Shown here in pieces: positions 1 through 9,378 of a stretch of DNA of 64,000 bases; the first letter of the stretch is position 1, and the number at the start of each line of letters is the position of its first letter. The stretch is from Arcuatula senhousia (Eukaryota > Mollusca > Bivalvia > Mytilida > Mytilidae), in the NCBI GenBank assembly GCA_963971305.1, contig CAXARO010000877.1, positions 1 to 64,000 on the forward strand, read 5' to 3'. The notes below the pieces were generated by a model. The model was not told the DNA's origin. It made no database searches and saw only the letters and a list, made by a program, of their open reading frames with translations. The translations under genes and the position numbers were made by a program.

Positions 1-41
1 AGGACAATTGTTTCGTAAACAATTGCTAAGGTCTTTCACGG
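1..41 (-). other. Helentron 3' terminus: hairpin and subterminal inverted repeat
   Basis: Bases 5-25 form a perfect hairpin with 9-bp arms CAATTGTTT and AAACAATTG and a CGT loop. AAGGTCTTTCACG follows at 28-40. The same 41 bases occur at 37,560 and 47,575. There they are preceded by GG and, just before that, CTAG, which on the minus strand gives hairpin, short spacer and CTAG, the classic Helitron 3' end. The window therefore begins a few bases inside the terminus. AAGGTCTTTCACG also recurs inverted in the satellite hairpins, as expected for Helentron subterminal inverted repeats. Confidence 0.8.
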
Positions 42-429
42 AGGCATATTTAGAAATGTGTTATTCACTTTTTTATGTTATAAATTCTGATTAAGGTACT
101 CGTATTTTATTTTTATAACGTGAATTGTGTGTTCTTAGTTTGTTTGTTTTGATTTTTTTTGTATTTGTTAATTTTTTTGAAATTTTGTAAAAAAAAATTC
201 TCAAAAAATCACCAGAGCCCTGTCAGCTACATATTCAAAGATAACTTTGAATATGTACCCGCCTCCCACGACGAGGACGTAGGGATGGATTTTGGGAGGC
301 ATTATATTTTTTTTCTATATACATATTTTCAATTCAAGAATTAATTACATTGATAAAAACAGCTAAAAATAACAGTTTTAAGCAAAAATTGTTCAGCATG
401 ACACAACTAAATGAAAAACATAACAACTA
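42..429 (-). other. Non-coding 3' region of the Helentron
   Basis: This AT-rich stretch lies between the stop codon and the terminal hairpin. It contains a hairpin at 229-254 with 11-bp arms (CATATTCAAAG / CTTTGAATATG) and, just beyond, CCTCCCA at 261-267 facing TGGGAGG at about 293-299. A minus-strand AATAAA at 106-111 is a possible polyadenylation signal for the transposase mRNA. No coding potential was seen. Confidence 0.5.
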
Positions 430-3400
430 TCAGGATTCAAACTGAACAAGTAAAGCTTCGTGGTAACTGTAATATGTGGGTACAATGGATACCTTTACCT
501 TTACTGTCCCTTTTATATACACATGATCAATAATGGTACCCGACTCTGTTGTTCCAGACTGCACACATTGCTCAAAACCTTGTGAAATCATAAAAGTCTC
601 TACTGAACTAGTGCCATTTCGTAAATCTTGGTTAAAGTCTCCACACACCATTACATTTGTAGATACTAGTAGTAAATTCTGGATGAGTGTTCTAAACTTA
701 CCGAGAAAGTTGTCTAGCTGATAATTCTGTGTTCTATATACTGTTGCAACTATCAGACCCAAGTCTTCCACTTTGAATAGAATGCATTCCAAATTGCGAC
801 AAGAATCTGCGATTTCTTCAACTTCCAAATCATTTTTATAAAACACTCCAACACCACCATGATTCATATCTTTCAATGATGCATAGAGATGCGTGCTTCT
901 GTCATACGCTTCGTATCGAGATAAATGTCTGAATGTATATCCCTCTAAGTAACAGTCATCACTACTTTTCATCCAAGTTTCTGTGAGGCAAACCATATCG
1001 GTGTTGTACATACTAAGACTTACTTTCAGATCTTCGATGTGATTTCTCAACCCTTCAATGTTGTGATAAAGTAGAGTTGGCGTATCAGATGGTAATATTT
1101 GTTGATCTTCGATAAAAGGCTTCATCTTTTTAACTCCCATGTCAACATCTGGATCACAATAAACTTTCTTTTGAAGTGCTTGGTCATCAATGTCTTTTAT
1201 GTACAACCCATCCAAAGATGTCACTCTGCTTAAAGCTACATATCCTTGTCCATACGAAAAGCATTTGTTCAGATCTACAGCACATTCTTGCACAGTCATA
1301 CCTTGAACCTTGTGTACAGTACATGCCCATGCGAGTTTTAAAGGAAACTGTTTTCTGCTTCCGCTTTTCATTGGAATATCTTCTGTAGATGGTTCTAATC
1401 CTATACACATGTGTCCGTTTATAATTTTTTTATGTTGATAGTTTTTTCCAACTTTAGCATTGTCAAAGTGTACAAATATTTTGTCAGGCATTGTTGATCC
1501 AGTCTGATTTATCTCTTTGATAGTACCAATGACACCATTTACTAACCCTTCTTTCGTTTGAATGTTTTTTATCAACATTACTCTGGCTTCAACTGCCAAC
1601 AATAGCGAAGAAGATAATTGAATATCTTTATCAGGGAAATGTGTTGACTTTTTTATCAACTTTCCGCTTGTTCTGTCTTTTACATAATCGTCTGCTTCAA
1701 TTAGTTTAACCTCGCTGTCTAATTTCATTACCATTTCATTGTTATGACTCTTAACTTCTTCATTTGTTGCATATATGTGTAACACGTGATCTGGTGCATT
1801 TCTGATGCACTGTTTAAGAGCAGAAAGATCCGAATGCAAGATTTTGTCCTCTTTCTTTTTTACACGCAGTCTGTTCAACATTTCAGACAACTGAGTGTCT
1901 CCTCTTTGACGCATTATCTCATCTAATTGTACAACCTGGAACAAGTCAAACCACAGATTATTCAATGGACTCGAGGGGTCATTGACATACAACTTGTCAC
2001 TTCGTTTTGTTTTCACTGGTGGCAACTGATAAAAGTCTCCAACAACAAGAACTGAAACTCCTCCGAATAGACAATCCTCTGGCATTTTCTTAATTTGACG
2101 TAATCTCTGGTGAACAAAGAAAAGCATGCGCTTATTTACCATAGAAATTTCATCGATGATTATGACTTGAAGTGCGTCTAGTTTAGAACGTAATGCATTA
2201 ATTTTGTCTTCACTAAGCAATACATGATCAAAAGACATGGTCTTGAAGATACTCAATGCACTATGTAATGTTAAACCAGATATGTTAAATGCTGCTGTAC
2301 CGGTAGGGGCTGTCAACAAAACGGTTTGGTCATCTGGTTTTTCAGTTGTTCTAGCAAGTATACGGGTCATTTCATAATATAAGCATTTGATCAAATGGCT
2401 CTTTCCAGTGCCACCACCTCCTGTGACGAAAACATGAAAAGGTTCTACAGGTTCACCTCTAACCTTCAATAAACACCAATTTCTGATTTCATAAAAAACT
2501 TGCCTTTGTTTCGAGTTCAATGTTCTAAGAAGTGGAAGAATTTCTGATCGTGAATAAATTTCCGTTGACAAAAGATTTGTACTCATCGTATCTTCTCTTT
2601 TATTCAAGTCTGGTATTGTTTCTTCAGCTAGTTCATCCTCAATAACTGTTGTGTTATTTCCCTCAAGTTCGCTTTCAAGCCTTTCAACTTCAGTTTGTGG
2701 ACAAAGGTTTCCCCATGCATCTTCTGGGTTCTCTAACTCTTGTACAATTCTTTGCGCATCTTCTAGTTCTTTCTCATTCTTGATGAACTCTGACTTGTTC
2801 TTGTCTACCATACTTTTCACACTGACTAATTCGTCATTTCCATATCTAACACGGCCATTGTTATAGAAATCTTCATATGTTGGATATTGCTGAGGCTTCA
2901 GTTGTTGATCAATACGATATGGGAGAAACAGTTGTATCATACTTTGATAGTACTTTTCTGGGGATATTTCGACAGAAAATCTTGGATATCTAATAATCGC
3001 TGGCTGACTTCTAGTTCTTTTACGTATGTATCCAAGGTCACTTCTGAGTTTGAATGTGGTTTCAGTGTTAATTGTTTTGGGTATCTGTGATTTCGACAAG
3101 ACATCATAATTTGATGTAAACTCAGCTAAACACATTTTGTCGAACTCATCAGTACATGGTCTTTCCTTGTATCTATCAATACGACTAATCATCCAAATAG
3201 AATCATTCTCTGTCGAATCACCATCGTCATCTTCATTATCATCACAGTCTTCCTTAAATCTCTGAGCCTTCTTTTTGGAACCTTTAATTTGATTTAAAGG
3301 AAGTGACATCCTACTTGGATTTTCACCTACTGGAATAAATTCAACTTTCCTCGAGCATTCCTTTAATTTCAAACCTGTTACCCTGTAAACAGCTTCTTGA

Positions 3401-6400
3401 ACACTTATTTCTCTATGGTGTAGGTAAGCAGTGCCAATTTTGCGCATTGTTTGCTGAGCATTCAGATTCCCTTCCTGTGCCTCATTTTTAGTCTGTTGAA
3501 GTAACATACCGAGCTCTCTTTCAGCTTTACTAATGTAACTTATTATATACACAACGCATGCAAAAGCGTCTAGTACGTACTGAATGTCCATGTTTGCATT
3601 CCAAGCCCTGAGTAGATGTTCGTTATAATGATTGGTGTACATTTCATTTACCTCTCTCTTCAGAATAACTGTGTTTCTTTTCGAAAGTATGGAAATAATA
3701 TCTTCTAGCTCAGATTGCGTCATGCGTACTTTCTGTAAAATGTGTCCAAAAGACAAACCTTCGTTAGTAGCGTCTAAAAGGCATTCCCAAAATTCCATCA
3801 GTCTCTGTTTAGCAAGGCTAATTTCATTTTGCTCCGCAGTTTCACATGTTTCTTTAGCAATAAATGTTTCTGCCGAAGGTGGTCTAGGAAAGTTAAATCT
3901 ACAGGCAGTTCCTTTCTTTTTACATGATTTTGAATGTTTTTTGCTATGTTGGTGTAATGTGGAAACCATTTCATGTAGCTCTGGATCTTCGTCTTTGCTG
4001 GGTATTGAACATGTGATGTACTTGTTTATAAACGCAATAACATCTTCATCAGGATCTTCGCCAAATGATGGAGCATTCTCTATCCAAAATAAACAGTGTG
4101 CATGCGGAGACCCTCTCATCTGAAATTCGATTCTATAGAAATAATCAACTACTTTTCCTATGGGATGAGCATCTGACAATATCACTCTATGGAGAAACAC
4201 ATGAAATCGATGTTCAAACATTCTAGCAAGAGTAACTGGGTTGCTATTTAATATCTTGCATTTCTCATTCCAATCTAATGTTGAAAACTCTTTTTGAATA
4301 CATTGTTGATTCAATATAGTTTCTACCATTTCCTTCCACCTAAAATCAGCTGACGAAAATGAGCAAAAGAACGTTGGTTTTCCTATCTGTCTAATTAAAG
4401 CAAAGATGTCCTTCTGAGCTGCCTGCCAATAGGGAGGTGTTCCTCTAACTGGTTTTAGATATTTTATAGCTTGGTCACTCTTCAACAAGTCGTTCAAGTA
4501 CTCTTTGCTACATAGCATTTCTCCGGTAATTTTTTTACCATCACATGTCATTGCAGAATCTTTTCTCAGAGAAATTTGAACATTTGAGATAACCCTATCT
4601 AATTCTGATAAATATTGAGCAAAGAATATGTAGGATGAATCTTTTGCAAATCTGTTATCTGCACACATTAGTCTAAGATTGAAATATCTAAGCAGAGACA
4701 GCTTTTTTTCTCTTTCATCCGTGACTGTATTTTTTCCTGTAGGAAAATGAATAGGGAATGACTTGGCTTCAATGTGTTCTTCTGTTAAAACACGAATCGG
4801 TTTATTTCCTTCTGCTGGTGATATGTTGAATACTTCATCAAAGCATTGATCTAGTACCTCCTGGCCTATATCTGCTGGTTGAAGACATGTATCAAGTTGT
4901 ATACTTTGTTGTTGTTCATTTAGATATGTGTCTGGAGTGTCTTCTTCATGTGTAATTGATTCATTACCGTTTACATCTTTATTTTCAATACTTCTTTCCG
5001 TCTCGGATTCCATTTCTTCATTCGTTTCTTCGGGTATAGGATTTAACCAGGTATCATTTATTTGTACATTGGAATACAAGCAGTTTTTCTTTTTCAAATA
5101 AGAAAGACCTCCTTCTAATCTTTTCGTACTTATAAACTGAAATTCTTGATAACCTTTATAAGCTAGTTTTCTCTTGAGTTTTACAGGTAACAAATTGTTT
5201 TCATCTTCTGATCTTGGTAAAGAAGAAACTTTCTTCAGATTAGAAGGGACACAAACTACAGGCCCATGAACTCCTTTTTGACCACCTTTTGGCAAACCCA
5301 ACACTTTCATGAATGGAATGTTTAAAGCAAGAAGATGCTGTTCCATGCTATTAAGATTGCTCATTTCTGGAGGAATGTCATCTAGCTCTAAATTGTTATT
5401 GTGGCATTCTGCTGGATATTGACCTCTTATAATTTTTCTATGACATGTGTAACATATCCATAGTGATGCTCTACTTGTGTCTTTAAAGTTGCAATCTGAT
5501 GGACAAGATGCGTCTAAACAACTATGCAAATATTTGTAAGAAATGCACTTCCTTGCAATGTTTTTGACGTTTTCTCCTTTGCTTTCGTAAATTTCTGTAT
5601 TGCAATTGATAACTTGATTATCAAACAAAAGTCTAAAACAACAGGCACAAATATGTTCTGGTCCTTTCTTTACTTCCTCTCTGAAGTTTGAAATCACTGA
5701 TTCCAAATCTTTCATTTGCTCTTTTGTCTTTAGTTTTCTTTCCAAGTTCTGTTTTCTAATTTTTTGTCTATGTTCTTCGTCTGTTGCATACTTGTTTGTA
5801 CTTTTGTTTTTCACCTCTTCTCTGTGGTCTTCGTCAGTGGCATACTTGTTTATACTTTTATTTTTCACCTGTTCTCTGTGGTCTTCGTCAGTGGCATACT
5901 TGTTTATACTCTTGTTTTTCACTTGTTCTCTATGGCCTTCGTCAGTGGCATACTTGTTTATACTATTGGTTTTTACGTTTTCGCGATGATTCTGGTCGTT
6001 TGCATATTTTAAAATACTTGCATTTTTCTTTTTTTGGCTACATACCTCATCACTTTCATATTTAAATTGCATGTATTTTTTTCTTTTTTCTCTGTATTGG
6101 TCATCATTTGCATATTTTTCTTGTGCTCGTTTTTGTGCATGAACATAATTTCCATCGTAAGCCTTTTGACTCTTTGTTAACCTTGATTCTCTAAACTCCA
6201 TATCAATGTGATATTTTTCTCCTTCTTTCGTGGCTTTCAAAGATTTTTTACCATCTGGACTTTCGAACTCAGATTTTCTCTTACTACTATTTTCATTACC
6301 CTTACTTTCCTTATCAACTTCAATGACAACATCATAATGATTTAGCGAGTGTCTTAGATAAATACACTTCTGATTTACAGATTGATTTGAATCTATTTGC

Positions 6401-8784
6401 TTAGCAGAGTAGCTTATCCATTTACTATCGGAGTAAGTGAATATGTCTGTTTTCAAAAGGTCCGCAATCGCAAGTATCTCAACTGCTGTGCCCCAACTTT
6501 TATCCTTGGCCATGTTTGTGCTTGCGATATGTTCTTCTACTGACAGTGGACTTGTGAAGGGATTAAATCTATCTTTAGATGACAAAATGTGATTAACAGC
6601 TGCTTGTCTCACTCTTTTGTAATAATCTTGTCTTTGACTTATAGCATAGGACAAAGCCCTAAATAAGCAATTTCCATCTCCCTGTATATTTTTGGTTTTT
6701 CTGGGACCACCCATTCTTGATTCCCGTTTACAATTACCAGCCTTAGAAACATTTTTGTTTGAAATGTTTAGAATTTTGCAAAGCCTTCGTCTCTCTGTGC
6801 AATCAATTGGGGAAAACTCGAAAATGCGTTGGGATGCTATTTCTACCATCTCTACATCAGAGAAGGAATCATATGCAGCGGACTCTAGTAAATCAATCTC
6901 TACTTTATCTTCAGTATATAAATCAGTTCTTTGTGGATCATTTGATTTGAATTCAACTACACTTGTATTTGGTAAATAAACTGAATCAGTGACGTTTGTA
7001 CTTGCTATGCGACTTTCATTATCGTCGTTTTGTACCAGTTGTATACCATTTATACTTTCAATAGATATGCCCGTTATTTCAAACTGAATGAGACTGTTGT
7101 AATTGACAAACCTACACAACAAACTGTACAAATGATTAACGTCGTTAAGTTCCATAACTAAACTAGACCCATTAACATCTGGCAAACCTTGTGAATTTCT
7201 TGAATGAGAATCAAATAAAAATAGCTTGTTATTTTGTTTGATAACAACTGATGTGAACCCATTTACACATATAAAACAACCATCTGAATCAATGAGAGAC
7301 CCTTGAATTGCATGATCTAAAGACACAATACCTGGAAAATCTTCAACTGGGTCAATCAAAGCAGCATAGGATTCTTTTTTTGTATATTTTACATGTCTAT
7401 TGTCAACTTCAATCTCCGATGGTAAATCTGATATCAACAGTAAATCGTTTGCACCATGTATCCAAGTATACAATTCATTGCCCTTTATCAGAATACTATC
7501 TAGAAAACTCTGATTCCAAGTAATAATAGGCTTCAAAAAGCTCGATACAAAGGCTAAAAGACAGTTTGCAACACATTGTTTACCAGCATTATATCCAAAT
7601 CTTAAGCTTCCTTGATGAAAAGATCCTCGAACATTAATAGGACTAGTTGCTGCATTGTAAATTTGACTGAATCTCTCATTATCATTTGATGTTTCACCTT
7701 TCACTGCAGAGGCATAACTTTTCTTGTAAGTGATGTTATTCATTTTAAAAGATTCATTTGTGCTTTTGTCGGTGTATGATTCTTGTCTATTTCTTCTTGT
7801 ATTTATTTTATTTCCATAAAAAAGTGTTTTAGTCTTATCTATTTCATCAAAACTAGTATTTGTATCTCTACCCTCATGCATTTCATTTTTAACTGTACCA
7901 TTTGAAACTGAACTATCATGTATAACAGTACTGGTATGTGCAACTGTATTAGCATGTGAAACTGTTCTAGCATGTGCAACTGTATGATCAGAAACCTTGT
8001 TATTAGAAACTATATTATCAGAAGCTATGTGATCGGAAACTATATCATCAGAAGCTATGTTGTAAGAAACTATATCATCAGAAGCTTTGTTGTAAGAAAC
8101 CATATCATCAGAAGCTATGTTGTAAGAAACCATATCATCAGAAGCTTTGTTGTATGAAACGTTGTAAGAAACTATATCATCAGAAGCTTTGTTGTAAGAA
8201 ACCATATCATCAGAAGCTATGTTGTAAGAAACCATATCATCAGAAGCTGTATGATCAGAAACTATATCATTAGAAATTCTACCTTCATTTATTCCATCAG
8301 TAACCCTACCTTCAAGTGTTTCATTTTCATCATTTCCAACATGTGTTACATCTATTCCTTTATCTACAAGTGTGTCAAAGGTCTTAGTCTTGTCAAATGT
8401 ATTTGTCATATCAACTTGTGTTTCTGTCATATCAACTTGTGTTTCTGTCATATCAACTTGTGTTTCTGTCATATCAACTTGTGTTTCTGTCATATCAACT
8501 TGTGTTTCTGTCATATCAACTTGTGTTTCTGTCATATCAACTTGTGTTTCTGTCATATTAACTTGTGTTTCTGTCATTATAACTTGTGGTTCTGTCATTA
8601 TAATCTCAACTTGTGTTTTATCACTTTTTCTATTAACAAGTGGTTTATCAATATTTATATGAACAGGTGTTTTAATATTTTTATTATCAAAAATGTTAAT
8701 CTCATTATCTCTCCTCTTTCGTCTCATTATTTCTTTCTTTTCTTTGGCTCTGGTGGCATGGCTTTTTTTCCCTTTTTTGGGCAT
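430..8784 (-). CDS. Helentron transposase: protease domains, Rep nuclease, PIF1 helicase, endonuclease
   Basis: This uninterrupted 2784-aa protein would nick, unwind and transfer DNA by rolling-circle transposition. Domains by approximate residue: basic N-terminus; low-complexity repeats 60-265; cysteine-protease-like domain 385-560 (Cys near 404, Asp-x-His near 525); OTU protease-like domain 697-820 (DGNC near 703, His near 815); charged 18-aa repeats 890-1020; Cys-rich zinc-ribbon-like region 1040-1140; Helitron-type Rep 1390-1760 (motif FFCSFSSADF near 1471, HUH motif PHAH near 1559, YIISY catalytic tyrosine pair near 1745); PIF1 helicase 2095-2530 (Walker A GGGGTGKS near 2121, IIDEIS near 2208, GDFYQLPPV near 2248, TVHKVQGMT near 2489); endonuclease/exonuclease/phosphatase domain 2570-2784 (LTETW, GDFN near 2714, IDHVY). 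All expected catalytic motifs are present, so it may be active. The ATG follows a splice-acceptor-like sequence, so an upstream non-coding exon is possible. Confidence 0.92.
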   Translation of the reverse strand: MPKKGKKSHATRAKEKKEIMRRKRRDNEINIFDNKNIKTPVHINIDKPLVNRKSDKTQVEIIMTEPQVIMTETQVNMTETQVDMTETQVDMTETQVDMTETQVDMTETQVDMTETQVDMTETQVDMTNTFDKTKTFDTLVDKGIDVTHVGNDENETLEGRVTDGINEGRISNDIVSDHTASDDMVSYNIASDDMVSYNKASDDIVSYNVSYNKASDDMVSYNIASDDMVSYNKASDDIVSYNIASDDIVSDHIASDNIVSNNKVSDHTVAHARTVSHANTVAHTSTVIHDSSVSNGTVKNEMHEGRDTNTSFDEIDKTKTLFYGNKINTRRNRQESYTDKSTNESFKMNNITYKKSYASAVKGETSNDNERFSQIYNAATSPINVRGSFHQGSLRFGYNAGKQCVANCLLAFVSSFLKPIITWNQSFLDSILIKGNELYTWIHGANDLLLISDLPSEIEVDNRHVKYTKKESYAALIDPVEDFPGIVSLDHAIQGSLIDSDGCFICVNGFTSVVIKQNNKLFLFDSHSRNSQGLPDVNGSSLVMELNDVNHLYSLLCRFVNYNSLIQFEITGISIESINGIQLVQNDDNESRIASTNVTDSVYLPNTSVVEFKSNDPQRTDLYTEDKVEIDLLESAAYDSFSDVEMVEIASQRIFEFSPIDCTERRRLCKILNISNKNVSKAGNCKRESRMGGPRKTKNIQGDGNCLFRALSYAISQRQDYYKRVRQAAVNHILSSKDRFNPFTSPLSVEEHIASTNMAKDKSWGTAVEILAIADLLKTDIFTYSDSKWISYSAKQIDSNQSVNQKCIYLRHSLNHYDVVIEVDKESKGNENSSKRKSEFESPDGKKSLKATKEGEKYHIDMEFRESRLTKSQKAYDGNYVHAQKRAQEKYANDDQYREKRKKYMQFKYESDEVCSQKKKNASILKYANDQNHRENVKTNSINKYATDEGHREQVKNKSINKYATDEDHREQVKNKSINKYATDEDHREEVKNKSTNKYATDEEHRQKIRKQNLERKLKTKEQMKDLESVISNFREEVKKGPEHICACCFRLLFDNQVINCNTEIYESKGENVKNIARKCISYKYLHSCLDASCPSDCNFKDTSRASLWICYTCHRKIIRGQYPAECHNNNLELDDIPPEMSNLNSMEQHLLALNIPFMKVLGLPKGGQKGVHGPVVCVPSNLKKVSSLPRSEDENNLLPVKLKRKLAYKGYQEFQFISTKRLEGGLSYLKKKNCLYSNVQINDTWLNPIPEETNEEMESETERSIENKDVNGNESITHEEDTPDTYLNEQQQSIQLDTCLQPADIGQEVLDQCFDEVFNISPAEGNKPIRVLTEEHIEAKSFPIHFPTGKNTVTDEREKKLSLLRYFNLRLMCADNRFAKDSSYIFFAQYLSELDRVISNVQISLRKDSAMTCDGKKITGEMLCSKEYLNDLLKSDQAIKYLKPVRGTPPYWQAAQKDIFALIRQIGKPTFFCSFSSADFRWKEMVETILNQQCIQKEFSTLDWNEKCKILNSNPVTLARMFEHRFHVFLHRVILSDAHPIGKVVDYFYRIEFQMRGSPHAHCLFWIENAPSFGEDPDEDVIAFINKYITCSIPSKDEDPELHEMVSTLHQHSKKHSKSCKKKGTACRFNFPRPPSAETFIAKETCETAEQNEISLAKQRLMEFWECLLDATNEGLSFGHILQKVRMTQSELEDIISILSKRNTVILKREVNEMYTNHYNEHLLRAWNANMDIQYVLDAFACVVYIISYISKAERELGMLLQQTKNEAQEGNLNAQQTMRKIGTAYLHHREISVQEAVYRVTGLKLKECSRKVEFIPVGENPSRMSLPLNQIKGSKKKAQRFKEDCDDNEDDDGDSTENDSIWMISRIDRYKERPCTDEFDKMCLAEFTSNYDVLSKSQIPKTINTETTFKLRSDLGYIRKRTRSQPAIIRYPRFSVEISPEKYYQSMIQLFLPYRIDQQLKPQQYPTYEDFYNNGRVRYGNDELVSVKSMVDKNKSEFIKNEKELEDAQRIVQELENPEDAWGNLCPQTEVERLESELEGNNTTVIEDELAEETIPDLNKREDTMSTNLLSTEIYSRSEILPLLRTLNSKQRQVFYEIRNWCLLKVRGEPVEPFHVFVTGGGGTGKSHLIKCLYYEMTRILARTTEKPDDQTVLLTAPTGTAAFNISGLTLHSALSIFKTMSFDHVLLSEDKINALRSKLDALQVIIIDEISMVNKRMLFFVHQRLRQIKKMPEDCLFGGVSVLVVGDFYQLPPVKTKRSDKLYVNDPSSPLNNLWFDLFQVVQLDEIMRQRGDTQLSEMLNRLRVKKKEDKILHSDLSALKQCIRNAPDHVLHIYATNEEVKSHNNEMVMKLDSEVKLIEADDYVKDRTSGKLIKKSTHFPDKDIQLSSSLLLAVEARVMLIKNIQTKEGLVNGVIGTIKEINQTGSTMPDKIFVHFDNAKVGKNYQHKKIINGHMCIGLEPSTEDIPMKSGSRKQFPLKLAWACTVHKVQGMTVQECAVDLNKCFSYGQGYVALSRVTSLDGLYIKDIDDQALQKKVYCDPDVDMGVKKMKPFIEDQQILPSDTPTLLYHNIEGLRNHIEDLKVSLSMYNTDMVCLTETWMKSSDDCYLEGYTFRHLSRYEAYDRSTHLYASLKDMNHGGVGVFYKNDLEVEEIADSCRNLECILFKVEDLGLIVATVYRTQNYQLDNFLGKFRTLIQNLLLVSTNVMVCGDFNQDLRNGTSSVETFMISQGFEQCVQSGTTESGTIIDHVYIKGTVKVKVSIVPTYYSYHEALLVQFES
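5766..6130 (-). repeat. In-frame 54-bp repeats encoding an 18-aa charged motif
   Basis: About six to seven imperfect copies of a Lys/Glu-rich 18-residue unit containing NKYATDE and HRE lie between the OTU-like domain and the zinc-ribbon region. Neighbouring copies differ by only a few bases, so the array is young and length-variable, but it keeps the reading frame. It is likely a helical or flexible linker; its function is unknown. Confidence 0.8.
7985..8275 (-). repeat. In-frame 30-bp repeats encoding a 10-aa acidic motif
   Basis: Imperfect units of about 30 bp encode variants of SDDMVSYNIA near residues 170-265 of the transposase. Each DNA unit carries ATCATCAGAAGC on the plus strand. The array keeps frame and looks like a low-complexity, disordered linker upstream of the first protease-like domain. 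Confidence 0.75.
8405..8605 (-). repeat. In-frame 21-bp minisatellite encoding a 7-aa repeat
   Basis: About nine copies of a 21-bp unit encode the heptad MTETQVD near residues 60-126 of the transposase. Central copies are identical and outer copies drift (IMTEPQV, VNMTETQ), the normal pattern for a minisatellite expanding by slippage or unequal exchange. Because the unit is a multiple of three, copy-number change would not break the ORF. Confidence 0.9.
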
Positions 8785-8810
8785 TCTTCCTGAAATAAAA
8801 AAAGAAGAAA
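8785..8810 (-). promoter_or_regulatory. Putative 3' splice site just upstream of the Helentron start codon
   Basis: Read on the minus strand, a run TTTTCTTCTTTTTTTATTT leads into CAG, followed five bases later by the ATG of the transposase. A pyrimidine-rich tract plus CAG is a strong animal splice-acceptor pattern. It suggests a 5' UTR intron whose donor and promoter lie at higher coordinates. No donor was identified. Confidence 0.5.
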
Positions 8811-8848
8811 ATATAATCTCAACATAACAAGTTGTAGTAACAAGTAAA

Positions 8849-9284
8849 TACTGTGAGCGAGCTCACAAAAGGATACCCCTCACTTCATATTGTACTGTAA
8901 AAAAAAATCTCAAGTCCAGTGATCTCCCCTCGATGATAACAGATATCAATACAAATTCTTTATGCACATCTACAGATGATGCACTTCCTTCATGTTAATT
9001 TTTATCAAAATCCATCAAGCGGTTTAGGAGGACTTGCGCTTACGGGGTCTCCAATTGAATAATGTATTTAAAAAGTCTATGTCCAATTATCTCCCTTGAA
9101 TAATGTCTGATTGCAATGAAAATTCTTCATGCACATCTACATATGATGTACTTTCTTCATGTTCAGTTTCAGCAAAATCCTTCAAGCGGCTTAGGAGGAG
9201 AAGTGCTTACGAGTTATGTGGACAGACGAACAGACAGGCAGGGTGTTTCCTATATACCCCTGAAACTTTTGCAGGGGGTATACA
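8849..9284 (+). repeat. GAGCTCAC-family element with 3' TACCCC hairpin
   Basis: It begins with CTGTGAGCGAGCTCAC and holds two diverged internal units of about 170 bp (each with CATGCACATCTAC-like and TTTAGGAGGA-like motifs) and a GGACAGAC tract. It ends in a hairpin made from ATACCCC and GGGGTAT. Related copies lie at 14,163 and 16,697. It is non-coding. Transposon class is not determined. Confidence 0.7.
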
Positions 9285-9378
9285 TGTAATAACAACATAA
9301 ATATTAGCAAATTACACAATGTAAAGCCTAGGTGCATGTTCCCTTATCTGCACCTAATTATCATGATGTTTATATATA

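Larger units (their letters stand above)
1..8848 (-). mobile_element. Helentron (Helitron2-like rolling-circle transposon), coding body
   Basis: The element reads on the minus strand, so its 3' end is at base 1 and its 5' side lies at higher coordinates. It carries an intact Rep/helicase/endonuclease ORF, and its 3' end has a hairpin plus a subterminal motif. Helentrons are known as Helitron relatives that gained a C-terminal AP-type endonuclease, which this ORF has. The right limit given here is only where an unrelated repeat begins; the true 5' end is unknown. A same-orientation relative of the family's 5' end occurs at 35.6-37.55 kb, so the element could extend that far and be interrupted by many insertions. 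Confidence 0.85.

Noticed and set aside
2090..2540. Host PIF1 helicase gene
   Set aside because: The helicase is in the same ORF as HUH Rep and endonuclease domains, so it belongs to the transposon.
8251..8793. Plus-strand ORF with NLCFCHI repeats opposite the transposase
   Set aside because: It is the reverse-complement reading of the 21-bp minisatellite and adjacent transposase coding sequence.
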